Assembly: GCA_944321895.1 (NCBI GenBank)
Contig: CALUNA010000015.1
Coordinates: 21,701-85,700, forward strand
Length of the DNA stretch: 64,000 nucleotides
DNA from: an uncultured Bacteroidales bacterium
Lineage (GTDB): Bacteria > Bacteroidota > Bacteroidia > Bacteroidales > Paludibacteraceae
Direction of reading: 5' to 3'
In this document: positions 17,025-26,437 of the stretch, piece after piece
Layout of the letters: every line of letters begins with the position of its first letter
Position numbering within the stretch: position 1 is the stretch's first letter
Translations under genes and position numbers: made by a program
Notes under the pieces: model-generated
The model's database searches: none
What the model saw: the letters and a program-made list of their open reading frames with translations, nothing else
What the model was told of the DNA's origin: nothing

Positions 17025-17528
17025 TTATCTTTCATAGTCATATATTGATTTTATCGTCCAACCCTGTTTTGTAATCCACAGGCTATCTTCTGGAATTGGG
17101 TGTATACCTTCTGGATGAAAATAAAATGTTCCCTTGCCACGCATTTTATCAGAAAAACCCATTACAGGTTTGAGGTGTTGTTGTACCATAGACTTTATTG
17201 TGATATAATTATAATTTCCAAAAGAGTCGTCCCCAACAACCATATATATATATCTGACATCGGGCATGGAATCATAATGCATAAGTTCTGGTGAATAATA
17301 ATAAAGAAATCCATTATCATAAGTTAAAAATTGTTTATAAGAATCGTCATAGGCAGAATAAAATAATTCAATGTCACGATATTGAATTGTATCGGTGGGT
17401 TTCACAGAATCGGTTGGTGTTATTGGATTCGGATTAATAACAGGTTCATCGCGTTCGCACGCACTGAACATGCTGGCACCCGCCAAACCCAATGCGAAAA
17501 TCAATGTTATTTGCTTAATGTTTTTCAT
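17025..17528 (-). CDS. Small lipoprotein of unknown function
   Basis: A 167-residue protein. The signal peptide ends in the lipobox MFSAC (Cys about 24), so it is predicted to be a lipoprotein. After it comes an Asp/Pro/Thr linker (NPITPTDSVKPTD) and a domain rich in Tyr and Asp (YRDIELFYSAYDDSYKQFL, ending KQGWTIKSIYDYER). I do not recognise the domain. Base composition is AT-rich compared with the core genes. It lies between hicAB and a divergent HTH gene, in the tRNA-Pro accessory patch. Confidence 0.75.
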   Translation of the reverse strand: MKNIKQITLIFALGLAGASMFSACERDEPVINPNPITPTDSVKPTDTIQYRDIELFYSAYDDSYKQFLTYDNGFLYYYSPELMHYDSMPDVRYIYMVVGDDSFGNYNYITIKSMVQQHLKPVMGFSDKMRGKGTFYFHPEGIHPIPEDSLWITKQGWTIKSIYDYER

Positions 17529-17585
17529 TTTTGTTGATTAATTATATTTCCACCGGCAAATAAACACTATTTTTTTTGAATAGAC

Positions 17586-17623
17586 AAATAATTTCTTTCA
17601 ATTTGAAAAATAATTTCTTTCAA
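17586..17623. repeat. Direct repeat upstream of the HTH gene
   Basis: AAATAATTTCTTTCAA occurs at 17586-17601 and 17608-17623, a 22-bp period (about two helical turns), between the divergent lipoprotein and HTH genes. Candidate operator. Confidence 0.6.
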
Positions 17624-17666
17624 ATGGTATTATATGTGTAAGTAAATATGTGTAATTTAGCACGTT

Positions 17667-17987
17667 ATGAAAAAAGAACCGATACATATAGGCAATTTGA
17701 TTGAAAGATATATTAGACAAAACGGTATCAATGCATCGGAATTGGCGCGTAAACTTGGCATGTCCCGCCAGAATATTTACGATATATATAAACGCGATGA
17801 TTTGGGTGTAAAGGAAATTCTGTCAATTTCCAAAGCTCTGGAGCATGATTTTTTGCGTGACATTCTGGAGAATTTCGGTTATGTCGATATGGACAAATTG
17901 TTCGATGTCATGAAAAAAATGTTATGTGACAGATTGCAGGAAGAACTGTTTGCTGAAAACGGGAATCCTACTGGCGGAAATAAATAA
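17667..17987 (+). CDS. Small helix-turn-helix regulator
   Basis: A 106-residue protein with an N-terminal HTH of the lambda-repressor/XRE type: IGNLIERYIRQNGINASELA then RKLGMSRQNIYDIYKRDD. The C-terminal half is helical (DMDKLFDVMKKMLCDRLQ) and may form a dimer. It is a probable DNA-binding regulator; the target is unknown. The nearby 22-bp-spaced direct repeat makes autoregulation or control of the divergent lipoprotein gene plausible. A weak TAATTTAG box lies just upstream. A hairpin terminator follows. Confidence 0.82.
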   Translation: MKKEPIHIGNLIERYIRQNGINASELARKLGMSRQNIYDIYKRDDLGVKEILSISKALEHDFLRDILENFGYVDMDKLFDVMKKMLCDRLQEELFAENGNPTGGNK

Positions 17988-18009
17988 TGTTTTTCATGGA
18001 GTTATATAA

Positions 18010-18037
18010 AAAAATCCGGCACAGGCCGGATTTTTTT
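18010..18037. terminator. Bidirectional terminator between HTH gene and panB
   Basis: AAAAATCCGGC (18010-18020), loop ACAG, GCCGGATTTTT (18025-18035), with A- and T-runs on both sides. Confidence 0.85.
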
Positions 18038-18065
18038 ATTGTTTGTATTTCTGATAGTGTGTTTG

Positions 18066-18884
18066 TCAGTATTGTTCCTGCTCGTTCGGGAAATCGCACG
18101 ATTTCACGTCGCTGATATAGTGTTTTACTGCATTTGTCATGGTTTCGTGCATGTTGGCATAGCGGCGCAGGAAACGCGGTGAAAATCCGTTTGTCAGGCC
18201 GAGCATGTCGTGCAGCACCAGGACCTGGCCGTCTACACCGCCTCCGGCACCGATGCCGATAACGGGAATGGAAACCTCACGGGCTACTTGTTCGGCCAGT
18301 TTGGCCGGAATTTTTTCCAACACAAGTGCAAAACATCCGGCTTCCTCCAGCAGTTTGGCATCGCGGAGTAGTTTTTCGGCTTCGTTTTCTTCCTTGGCGC
18401 GTACGGTGTACGAACCGTATTTGTTGATTGACTGTGGCATAAGGCCCAAATGACCCATGATGGGTATTCCGGCGCACAAAATGCGTTTGACGGATTCAAT
18501 TATTTCTTCGCCGCCTTCCAGCTTCAGGCAGTCGCAGTGCGATTCCTTCATGATGCGTATGGCCGAGGCAAGCGCTTCTTTTGAGTTTCCCTGGTAGCTT
18601 CCGAACGGCATATCCACCACAACCAATGCGCGCTTGGTGGCGCGTACGACAGCTTTTGCCAGAAATATCATTTGGTCGAGAGTTATCGGCAGGGTGGTCG
18701 TGTTTCCGCAAACAACATTGCTGGCAGAGTCTCCAACCAGAATGACATCAATGCCGGCGCCATCTACAATGCTGGCCATTGTGTAATCGTATGATGTGAG
18801 CATGCTGATTTTCTCACCGCGGGCTTTCATTTCCTGTAACCTGTGGGTCGTTACCCTGCGGGTGTCATCACTGTGTATTGACAT
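18066..18884 (-). CDS. panB: Ketopantoate hydroxymethyltransferase
   Basis: A TIM-barrel enzyme of 272 residues that adds a hydroxymethyl group from methylene-THF to alpha-ketovalerate, the first step to pantothenate. Visible motifs: [19 protein letters not shown], the metal-binding [26 protein letters not shown] and [20 protein letters not shown]. Full length. It stands alone with its own promoter, divergent from the glycan operon. coaX elsewhere in this window acts later in the same CoA route. Confidence 0.97.
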   Translation of the reverse strand: MSIHSDDTRRVTTHRLQEMKARGEKISMLTSYDYTMASIVDGAGIDVILVGDSASNVVCGNTTTLPITLDQMIFLAKAVVRATKRALVVVDMPFGSYQGNSKEALASAIRIMKESHCDCLKLEGGEEIIESVKRILCAGIPIMGHLGLMPQSINKYGSYTVRAKEENEAEKLLRDAKLLEEAGCFALVLEKIPAKLAEQVAREVSIPVIGIGAGGGVDGQVLVLHDMLGLTNGFSPRFLRRYANMHETMTNAVKHYISDVKSCDFPNEQEQY

Positions 18885-18937
18885 GATTTCTACGCTTTTA
18901 GTGTTTTGTTACGTTTGGATAAATTGTTAATAGGGCG

Positions 18938-18945
18938 CAAAGGTA
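18938..18945 (-). promoter_or_regulatory. -7 box for panB
   Basis: Minus strand TACCTTTG, 53 bp before the panB ATG. Confidence 0.6.
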
Positions 18946-18967
18946 GGCCTAATTTTTAGCATTCATG

Positions 18968-18998
18968 TTGTTTTTGTTATATTTTAACCTTACCTTTG
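18968..18998 (+). promoter_or_regulatory. Promoter of the dehydratase-WecA-ABC-F-RsmI-like operon
   Basis: TTG (18968-18970), 20 bp, TACCTTTG (18991-18998). Confidence 0.7.
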
Positions 18999-19025
18999 CA
19001 GGCGGAATATGAATAAAAAGGGGAT

Positions 19026-20987
19026 ATGAGCAAGTTTATACATCGATTGAACCAGCGTATCAAGGACAACAAATTCCTTTCCTATATAATAACCATGCAG
19101 TACCTTCCGCGTTGGACGGTATTTTTGTTGGATGTTTTTCTTGCTGTTGTAGCCTATGCCATTTCACATTACCTGTCGTTTGCGTTTCTGGATGGCAACA
19201 GCATGGGTTCGACCATTGGCTCCGCCTATCGTCTTCCGGTGTTGATTGTCGTGCAGGCGGTCGGTTTCTGGATATTCCATACCTATTCCGGCGTTTTGCG
19301 TTATTCCGGCTTCATAGATGCTTTCAAGGTTTTGTCGTCAGTTTTGTTTGCGGTTATAGTCCTGTATCTGATAAATCTGGTAGTGTGGCTTACGCAGGGA
19401 ATGCTGTTTTTCTATAATCGTGACATTGCCATTTATCTTTTTGTTGCATTCGTGTTGCTGTTTTCGTTGCGTATGTTTGTCAAGACGTTGTTCGAACTGT
19501 TTGTTGTCAGCGCCGGTTCAGCCAAACGCGTGATGATTTACGGGACCAAGTCGGCTGGTGTCGCCATTGCAAAGATGCTGCGTTCGTCGGTTGATGAGCG
19601 TTACAAGTTGGTAGGCTTTATCGATGATTCGGAAAATTATGTTTCACGTGTTATTCTGGGAGTCCGGGTTTACAAGTTGGATGGCGAACTGGTTTCGCGC
19701 ATGCAGAAACTTCGGGTTGAAAGTGTTATCGTTTCGCCAATGAAGATGCAGGAAATCAATCCGGCTGTTGATTTGGATATATTCCTGAATAACAACATCA
19801 ACATTCTGGCGGCTCCTTATGTGAGCATGTGGAAGAACGTGACGGAAAGCGAATCGCCCAAGATAAGCCAGATCAAGTCCATTCAAATAGAGGATTTGCT
19901 TGAGCGCCCGGCCATTCATATAAATTTGGAGAACCTGAATGCGTTTTTGAATGACAGCGTGGTGATGGTTACTGGTGCGGCAGGTTCCATCGGCAGCGAA
20001 CTGGTGCGGCAGGTCATTAAGTATTCGCCACGCCTGATTGTCTTGCTTGATCAGGCCGAATCTCCCCTGCATGATTTCATGCTGGATCTGCAGCATTCGT
20101 TCCCACAGCATAATTTCACATCTTGTATTGCTGATGTGCGTAACCGTAAACGGATAGATGATATCATGGACTTGTACCGGCCGGATGTGATATATCATGC
20201 AGCAGCCTACAAACATGTGCCTTTGATGGAGGATAATCCGAGTGAAAGTATCCAGGCCAATGTCATGGGTACGAAGAATATGGCAGACATGGCCGTGAAG
20301 TATGAGGTCAAACGTTTCGTCATGGTTTCTACCGACAAGGCGGTAAACCCGACCAATATTATGGGAGCTTCCAAACGTATAGCCGAAATTTACGTGCAGT
20401 CGCTGTATGATTATCTGGTGCAGAAAAACCCTGATTGCACCAAGTTCATAACAACTCGTTTCGGCAATGTGCTGGGGTCAAACGGTTCCGTAATTCCATA
20501 TTTCAAAAAACAGATAGAGCAGGGTGGTCCGGTTACCGTGACACATCCGGAAATCATACGCTACTTCATGACTATTCCTGAAGCCTGTCAATTGGTATTG
20601 GAGGCCGGTATGATGGGTGAAGGAGGAGAAATATTCATTTTTGACATGGGAAAACCGGTCAAAATCCTGGATCTTGCCAAAAAAATGATACGTCTGGCCG
20701 GCTACAAACCAGGGGTGGACATAAAAATTGCATTTACAGGACTCCGTCCGGGTGAAAAACTATACGAGGAACTACTGAACAAAAAAGAAAAAACCATGCC
20801 TACGACCAATGAGAAGATTATGGTCGCAAAAGTACAGAAATTTGACTATGAACAGGTTAAGGATGAAATAAACCTGCTGATTGATTACAGTTATCTGGGT
20901 AAGGATTTCCTGACTGTATCGCAGATGAAAAAGATAGTTCCGGAATATGTAAGTAAAAATTCTCCATACGAAAAATTGGATATTTGA
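19026..20987 (+). CDS. Membrane-bound nucleotide-sugar 4,6-dehydratase (CapD/PglF type)
   Basis: A 653-residue polysaccharide biosynthesis protein. Four to five membrane helices lie in residues 20-165, then a CoA-binding-like Rossmann domain (about 175-290), then an SDR domain with TGAAGSIGSELVRQ (NAD binding, about 317) and VSTDKAVNPTN followed by MGASKR. In PglF-type dehydratases the usual Tyr of YxxxK is replaced, as it is here by Met. These enzymes make UDP-4-keto-6-deoxy sugars from UDP-GlcNAc at the inner membrane. The stop overlaps the next ATG by 4 bp, so it is translationally coupled to the WecA-like transferase. Confidence 0.92.
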   Translation: MSKFIHRLNQRIKDNKFLSYIITMQYLPRWTVFLLDVFLAVVAYAISHYLSFAFLDGNSMGSTIGSAYRLPVLIVVQAVGFWIFHTYSGVLRYSGFIDAFKVLSSVLFAVIVLYLINLVVWLTQGMLFFYNRDIAIYLFVAFVLLFSLRMFVKTLFELFVVSAGSAKRVMIYGTKSAGVAIAKMLRSSVDERYKLVGFIDDSENYVSRVILGVRVYKLDGELVSRMQKLRVESVIVSPMKMQEINPAVDLDIFLNNNINILAAPYVSMWKNVTESESPKISQIKSIQIEDLLERPAIHINLENLNAFLNDSVVMVTGAAGSIGSELVRQVIKYSPRLIVLLDQAESPLHDFMLDLQHSFPQHNFTSCIADVRNRKRIDDIMDLYRPDVIYHAAAYKHVPLMEDNPSESIQANVMGTKNMADMAVKYEVKRFVMVSTDKAVNPTNIMGASKRIAEIYVQSLYDYLVQKNPDCTKFITTRFGNVLGSNGSVIPYFKKQIEQGGPVTVTHPEIIRYFMTIPEACQLVLEAGMMGEGGEIFIFDMGKPVKILDLAKKMIRLAGYKPGVDIKIAFTGLRPGEKLYEELLNKKEKTMPTTNEKIMVAKVQKFDYEQVKDEINLLIDYSYLGKDFLTVSQMKKIVPEYVSKNSPYEKLDI

Positions 20988-22072
20988 TGATGTCGCTGTT
21001 GAACCATTTTGTTTTTACATATCCGTTTTGTATTTGGATTTTTTCATTCATAATAGGCGGATTGTGCATGCCTATGGTGCTGAAAATAGCAAGGGCAAAG
21101 AATTTTGTCGTTAAACCGAACAAACGCATGTGCCATACCGGTGCAGTACCCAACATTGGCGGTATAGATATTTTTGTTTCGTTTATACTCACCTACCTGT
21201 TGTTCGAATACGATAATCTGCTGCATTCCCAGTATATCTTTATCGGTATCTTCCTGATTCTGGTGGTCGGATTTGTGGATGATCTGGTGGACTTGTCGCC
21301 CGGTTGGAAATTGTCAGGAGAATTGCTGGCCGGCTTGTTCATGATTGTACTTGCCGACATACGCATAACAAATCTGCATGGGCTTATGGGAATCCATGAA
21401 ATTCCGGATGCAGTCAGTTATTTGCTTTCCTTTTTCATATACATAGGTGTAATCAACGCATTGAATCTGATTGATGGTGTGGATGGGCTGGCATCCGGAC
21501 TTGGCATGGTGTATTGTCTCTTTTTTGCCGTATATTTTCAACTCATAGGCGAAATCCACTTGTCAGTTTTGGCTTACAGTCTGATAGGTTCGTTGATGGT
21601 GTTTTTCCTGTATAACGTGTTCGGACGGAGCCGGCGCAAGATTTTCATGGGTGATTCAGGTTCGTTGCTGCTGGGTTATATGATAACGTTCTTTGTGTTC
21701 CGTTTCTGTGAACTGAATGCTGTTCATCAGGGGCCGGAGCAATATCACATGTCGGCGGCACCGGCAGTGGCAATCTGCGTGTTGGCGGTTCCTCTGTTCG
21801 ATACCTTGCGGGTTATGTTTACGCGTATCAAAAAAGGAGTCTCGCCTTTTTCTGCCGATAAGAATCATATCCACCATCTGTTGTTGAGGATTGGTCTGAC
21901 CCACATCCAGGTTTCCATGATTCTGATTTCCCTGACGATATTGTTTTGCCTGTTGGGAATATTGTTGCGTAATATACCCAATGGCTGTTTGATTAGTATA
22001 GTGTTTGTTATTTGCTGCATACTTGTCTATGTCTTATGGCGAATAGTAGACAGAAAAAGTAACTCCCAATGA
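20984..22072 (+). CDS. WecA/MraY-family sugar-phosphate transferase
   Basis: A 362-residue multi-pass membrane protein (about ten helices). It carries the family's acidic motifs: FVDDLVDLSPGWKL, NLIDGVDGLASGL, MGDSGSLLLGY and the histidine loop DKNHIHHLLLRIG. Such enzymes move a HexNAc-1-phosphate from UDP to undecaprenyl phosphate, starting a surface glycan. The HIHH loop fits WecA-like members rather than MraY. ATGA overlaps join it to both neighbours. An ATG one codon in (20987) is an alternative start. The glycan made is not shown by the context. Confidence 0.92.
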   Translation: MMMSLLNHFVFTYPFCIWIFSFIIGGLCMPMVLKIARAKNFVVKPNKRMCHTGAVPNIGGIDIFVSFILTYLLFEYDNLLHSQYIFIGIFLILVVGFVDDLVDLSPGWKLSGELLAGLFMIVLADIRITNLHGLMGIHEIPDAVSYLLSFFIYIGVINALNLIDGVDGLASGLGMVYCLFFAVYFQLIGEIHLSVLAYSLIGSLMVFFLYNVFGRSRRKIFMGDSGSLLLGYMITFFVFRFCELNAVHQGPEQYHMSAAPAVAICVLAVPLFDTLRVMFTRIKKGVSPFSADKNHIHHLLLRIGLTHIQVSMILISLTILFCLLGILLRNIPNGCLISIVFVICCILVYVLWRIVDRKSNSQ

Positions 22073-23994
22073 TTTCCATTGAACAACTGACTGTTGAGTT
22101 TGGCTCCGTACCTCTTTTTCATGAAATATCGTTTTTAATCAATCCGAAGGACAAAATAGCCCTGGTCGGCAAGAACGGTGCAGGCAAAACGACACTCTTG
22201 AAGCTGCTTGCCGGGAAAATGCAGCCTACGCATGGGCGTATTTCCATGCCGGCGGATCTGACAGTCGGATATTTGCCGCAACACATGATTCATGCGGAGG
22301 GAACTACAGTCATGGAGGAGGCGCGCAAAGCCTTTGAACAGATTATCAGTCTGCAAAAAAAAACGGAAAGTCTGGGAGTGGAGCTGGCAGAACGGACTGA
22401 TTATGATTCGGAGGAATATCAACGCCTGATAACCCAGCTTGCCCATGACAATGAAATGCTGCAGATTCTCGGTGTCCATAATTTCGAAGGCGAAGTAGAA
22501 AAAACATTGCTCGGTCTGGGATTTCGGCGTACGGATTTTGACCGTCCCTGTTCTGAATTCAGCGGTGGCTGGCGCATGCGCATTGAGCTGGCTAAAATCC
22601 TGTTGCAGCATCCAGATGTCTTGCTGCTGGATGAACCGACCAACCATTTGGACATAGAATCCATACAATGGTTGGAAAATTTTCTGTCGAGCAGTAGCGG
22701 TGCGGTTGTCCTGGTGTCGCACGACCGCGCATTTATCGATGCCGTAACGAACCGCACGATAGAAATCTCGCTTGGGCGGATATATGACTATAATGTGAAT
22801 TATTCGCGTTATGTCGAGTTGCGCAAGGAACGGCACGAGCAGCAGGTGCGCGCTTATGAAAACCAGCAGAAAATGATAGCGGAAACGGAAGATTTCATTG
22901 AGCGTTTCCGTTACAAAGCCACAAAAGCCGTACAGGTACAAAGCCGTATCAAGCAACTGGCAAAACTGGAACGTATAGAGGTGGATTTGGAAGACAACTC
23001 GCGCCTGAACCTGAAATTCCCGCCGGCTCCGCGGTCGGGTGATTTCCCGCTGATGATAACCGATTTGTCAAAAGCCTATGGCGACCACCTAATCTTCGAA
23101 CATGTCAATATGACTGTGAAGCGCGGTGAGAAAGTCGCTTTTGTCGGCCGCAACGGTGAAGGAAAAACCACGCTGGTCAAATGTATCATGGGGCAGCTTG
23201 AATATGCCGGCAACCTGAAAGTGGGGCACAATGTCAAGATTGGATATTATGCCCAGAACCAGGCTTCGTTGCTTGATGATGAACTGACCGTTTTTGAAAC
23301 AATCGACCGCGTTGCGGTGGGCGATATACGCACGAAAATCCGAGATATCCTGGGTGCGTTCATGTTTGGCGGTGAAGCCTCCGACAAAAAAGTCAAGGTG
23401 CTCTCCGGCGGTGAGAGAAGCCGTCTGGCCATGATCCGGCTGCTGTTGGAGCCGGTTAACCTGCTGATTTTGGATGAGCCGACGAATCATTTGGACATGC
23501 GCAGCAAAGATGTTCTGAAAGCGGCTTTGCAGGATTTTGGCGGCACGGTGATTGTCGTATCGCATGACCGCGATTTTCTGGATGGTCTGGTTTCCAAGGT
23601 TTATGAGTTCGGTAACCGTCAGGTCAAGGAGCATATCGGCGGCGTGTATGATTTCCTGCGTACCAAGAAAATGGAAAATTTGCAGGAGCTGGAAATTTCC
23701 CAAGCGCCCAAAGCGGTCGTTTCCAGGCAGGAATCGGCCAACAAGATTTCATACGAAGCACGCAAGGAACAGCAACGCCAATTGCGGAAGCAGGAAAAAA
23801 TGGTCGAGGAAGCGGAAAAGCAGATTGCTTTGCTGGAAAATGAAATCGCGGAAATAGAAAACATGTTGCAAGATCCGGCAAAAGCCTGTGATGCTGAACT
23901 GTACACACGCCATAAGAAGAAGCAGCATGAACTGGAACAGAAAATGTACGAGTGGGAGATTTTGAGCGAACAACTGGAAAAAATGAAGTCATGA
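22069..23994 (+). CDS. ABC-F family ATPase
   Basis: A 641-residue soluble protein with two ABC domains and no membrane helices. Walker A motifs are GKNGAGKTT and GRNGEGKTT, signatures FSGGWRMR and LSGGERSR, Walker B regions LLLDEPTNHLD and LILDEPTNHLD. The arm/linker between the domains and a charged C-terminal coiled coil (about 545-641) are typical of Uup/EttA-type proteins. They act on ribosomes or nucleic acid rather than transport. Nothing here indicates antibiotic resistance. It is placed between a glycan transferase and an rRNA methyltransferase-like gene with 4-bp overlaps. Confidence 0.94.
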   Translation: MISIEQLTVEFGSVPLFHEISFLINPKDKIALVGKNGAGKTTLLKLLAGKMQPTHGRISMPADLTVGYLPQHMIHAEGTTVMEEARKAFEQIISLQKKTESLGVELAERTDYDSEEYQRLITQLAHDNEMLQILGVHNFEGEVEKTLLGLGFRRTDFDRPCSEFSGGWRMRIELAKILLQHPDVLLLDEPTNHLDIESIQWLENFLSSSSGAVVLVSHDRAFIDAVTNRTIEISLGRIYDYNVNYSRYVELRKERHEQQVRAYENQQKMIAETEDFIERFRYKATKAVQVQSRIKQLAKLERIEVDLEDNSRLNLKFPPAPRSGDFPLMITDLSKAYGDHLIFEHVNMTVKRGEKVAFVGRNGEGKTTLVKCIMGQLEYAGNLKVGHNVKIGYYAQNQASLLDDELTVFETIDRVAVGDIRTKIRDILGAFMFGGEASDKKVKVLSGGERSRLAMIRLLLEPVNLLILDEPTNHLDMRSKDVLKAALQDFGGTVIVVSHDRDFLDGLVSKVYEFGNRQVKEHIGGVYDFLRTKKMENLQELEISQAPKAVVSRQESANKISYEARKEQQRQLRKQEKMVEEAEKQIALLENEIAEIENMLQDPAKACDAELYTRHKKKQHELEQKMYEWEILSEQLEKMKS

Positions 23995-24698
23995 AACTCT
24001 ACTTGATTCCGAATACTTTGGGCGACAGCCCGATAGAAAATGTGATTCCGGCATATAACCGGACGATAATTGCCGGTATCAAACATTTCATAGTGGAAGA
24101 TGTCCGCACGGCACGCCGTTTCCTGAAAAAGGTCGATGCCGACATAAATATCGATGAACTTTCATTTTATGTGCTGAATGTCCGCACAAGTCCGGAAGAA
24201 ATGCAGGCATGCCTGAAACCGCTGGAGCAAGGGTTTGATGTCGGTGTCATTTCGGAGGCGGGCTGTCCGGCCATAGCTGACCCCGGTGCCGATGTCGTGC
24301 GCATTGCCCAGCAGAAAAACTGCCAGGTGGTGCCGTTGGTCGGCCCATCATCCATCCTTCTTGCCTTAATGGCTTCCGGATTCAACGGGCAGAGTTTTGC
24401 GTTTGTCGGTTATCTTCCAATCAAGCAACCGGAACGCTCGGCAGCCTTGAAGCGCTTGGAAACAAGGTCGATGGCCGAAAACCAGTCGCAGATATTCATA
24501 GAAACGCCTTATCGGAACATGAAAATGCTTGAGGATATAATTGCTGTCTGCCAGGCGGATACAAACCTGTGTATTGCCGCTGACATTACGCTGCCGACGG
24601 AATTTATAAAAACCCGCACCCTCAGGGAGTGGAAAAAAAGTTTGCCCGACCTGAACAAACGTCCTTGTATTTTTATTTTGTACCGTTCTCCTCGCTGA
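23991..24698 (+). CDS. RsmI-like SAM-dependent methyltransferase
   Basis: A 235-residue tetrapyrrole-methylase-fold protein. It starts MKLYLIPNTLGDSPIENVIP and has EDVRTARRFLK, the SEAGCPAIADPGADVV motif, PLVGPSSILLALMASGFNG and IETPYRN. These match the short RsmI-like family seen in Bacteroidetes; RsmI itself methylates 16S rRNA C1402. The ATG at 23991 overlaps the ABC-F stop (ATGA), which decides the start against an in-frame GTG or TTG further up. It ends 14 bp from the convergent dnaB stop, so no separate terminator fits between them. Confidence 0.88.
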   Translation: MKLYLIPNTLGDSPIENVIPAYNRTIIAGIKHFIVEDVRTARRFLKKVDADINIDELSFYVLNVRTSPEEMQACLKPLEQGFDVGVISEAGCPAIADPGADVVRIAQQKNCQVVPLVGPSSILLALMASGFNGQSFAFVGYLPIKQPERSAALKRLETRSMAENQSQIFIETPYRNMKMLEDIIAVCQADTNLCIAADITLPTEFIKTRTLREWKKSLPDLNKRPCIFILYRSPR

Positions 24699-24712
24699 TT
24701 TTTTTTGCATTG

Positions 24713-26266
24713 TCAGAACGGTGTTTTCTCGCGGTTGGGTGTTTCGGGCAACTGGCCTCCTGTCTGCAACGGGGCAGAATCTGCATAAAAATTATTCTCC
24801 AGTTTTGTATGGTTCATTTTTGAGCCAATGGTTATGTTGTCGGTTTCTTCCGAGTCTTCTTCCAGGTTCATGAATTTGGCAAACACGTTCTTGAACCTCA
24901 GCCGGATATCGCCGGTGGCGCCGTTACGGTGTTTGGCCACAATGATTTCGGCTATGCCGATTAGCGAATTTCCTGCCTGGTCTTCGGTGATGTGGTAATA
25001 TTCCGGTCGGTGGATGAAACAAACCATGTCGGCATCCTGCTCAATGGCTCCCGACTCACGCAAGTCGCTCAGCTGCGGCCGCTTGCCTTCAATTCCGGTA
25101 CGTCCTTCCACGCCGCGGTTCAACTGCGACAAGGCGATAATCGGAATGTCAAGTTCTTTGGCCAAACCTTTCAACGAACGTGAAATCATGCTGACTTCCT
25201 GTTCGCGACTGCCGTAATTCATGCCGCTTGCGTTCATTAGTTGCAGGTAGTCGATGATGATGCATTGTATTTTATGTTCCTTGACCAATCGCCGCGCCTT
25301 GCTACGTAGTTCAAAGACCGACAGGCTCGGTGTGTCGTCCACATAAATGGGAGCACCGAATAGGTTTTTGAGCTTGTAGTCGAGTTGCGTCCATTCGTAT
25401 TCTTGCAGGTTTCCGTTTTTGATTTTTTCGCTTTCTATCTCGCAGACGTTCATAATCAGACGGTTTACCAGCTGTACGTTCGACATTTCGAGCGAGAAAA
25501 TGGCGACCGGCGTGTTGTAATCCACAGCTATGTTCTTGGCCATGGACAGTACGAAAGCCGTTTTTCCCATGGCAGGACGTGCTGCAATGATAATCAAGTC
25601 CGATTTTTGCCATCCGGAGGTAATTTTGTCCAACGCGTGGAAGCCCGTCGGGATGCCGCTCGCGCCTTGTTTGCTGTATGCGGCTTGTATGCGTGCAATA
25701 GCTTCTTCAATGACGGGGTCTATTTGTGTTACTTCGCGTTTCAGGCTGCGTTGCGAAACCTCGAACATCATGCCTTCAGCTTCCTGCATCAGGTCATCCA
25801 CGTCGATGCGCTCGTCGAATGCCTTGGTCTGGATTTCGGAAGAAACGCGTATCAGTTCGCGTGCCAGGAATTTTTGCGCGACAATGCGTGCGTGGTATTC
25901 CACGTGTGCGGCCGTAGAAACTTTGGCTGTCAGCAAGGCGATGTAATAAGGCCCGCCGATTTCGTCCAATGTGCCGTCCTTGCGCAACTGTTCCGTCACG
26001 GTGTGCATGTCAATCGGATCCTGCTTGATGGCCAGGTGCACGATGGCTTCGTATATTTTCTGGTGCGCTTCTTTGTAGAAACATTCCGGTTTCAAAATTT
26101 CGGATACGGTCAGGTAGGCGTCTTTTTCAATCATGATGGCACCTAAAACGGCTTCTTCCAATTCGATGGCTTGTGGTGGAAGTTTGCCGTATTCATTGGG
26201 TCCAATGGGAGCGTATGCTGCTTGTCTGTTTTTCCTGGAATAAGTCCTTTTTGTTTCTTCAGCCAT
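24713..26266 (-). CDS. dnaB: Replicative DNA helicase
   Basis: A 517-residue DnaB. The N-terminal domain (PPQAIELEEAVLGAIMIEKD) is joined by a linker to the RecA-like domain, which has Walker A RPAMGKTA, Walker B IIIDYLQLM, the SQLNRGVEGR region and LSDLRESGAIEQDADMV. It is the hexameric helicase of the replication fork. The C-terminal tail beyond about residue 460 is polar and variable. No intein. It is convergent with the RsmI-like gene and divergent from ispE. Confidence 0.97.
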   Translation of the reverse strand: MAEETKRTYSRKNRQAAYAPIGPNEYGKLPPQAIELEEAVLGAIMIEKDAYLTVSEILKPECFYKEAHQKIYEAIVHLAIKQDPIDMHTVTEQLRKDGTLDEIGGPYYIALLTAKVSTAAHVEYHARIVAQKFLARELIRVSSEIQTKAFDERIDVDDLMQEAEGMMFEVSQRSLKREVTQIDPVIEEAIARIQAAYSKQGASGIPTGFHALDKITSGWQKSDLIIIAARPAMGKTAFVLSMAKNIAVDYNTPVAIFSLEMSNVQLVNRLIMNVCEIESEKIKNGNLQEYEWTQLDYKLKNLFGAPIYVDDTPSLSVFELRSKARRLVKEHKIQCIIIDYLQLMNASGMNYGSREQEVSMISRSLKGLAKELDIPIIALSQLNRGVEGRTGIEGKRPQLSDLRESGAIEQDADMVCFIHRPEYYHITEDQAGNSLIGIAEIIVAKHRNGATGDIRLRFKNVFAKFMNLEEDSEETDNITIGSKMNHTKLENNFYADSAPLQTGGQLPETPNREKTPF

Positions 26267-26310
26267 GTTTTGTCAATTTATTTTTTCCGTTTTTCAATTC
26301 AATGCGGCTA

Positions 26311-26318
26311 CAAAGGTA
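26311..26318 (-). promoter_or_regulatory. -7 box for dnaB
   Basis: Minus strand TACCTTTG; a TTTG box at 26340-26343 lies 21 bp upstream. Confidence 0.6.
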
Positions 26319-26408
26319 GGGCTTTTTGCAGGCTCTTGCCAAAACAATATTTCAACAAAAAACTGTTGATAACCGTTGCCGGATGATGGCAGAGTGGGGA
26401 TAATTTCG

Positions 26409-26416
26409 TATCTTTG
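26409..26416 (+). promoter_or_regulatory. -7 box for ispE
   Basis: TATCTTTG. The in-frame TTG at 26414 lies inside it, so the ATG at 26438 is the start. Confidence 0.65.
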
Positions 26417-26437
26417 TCCACAGAAACGGAATCAGCC

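Noticed and set aside
15653..18060. Second copy of the tRNA-Pro 3' end as an attachment-site repeat
   Set aside because: I looked for a repeat of the TTCGAATCC...CATCCCG end up to panB and saw none; the right border may be lost or outside the patch.
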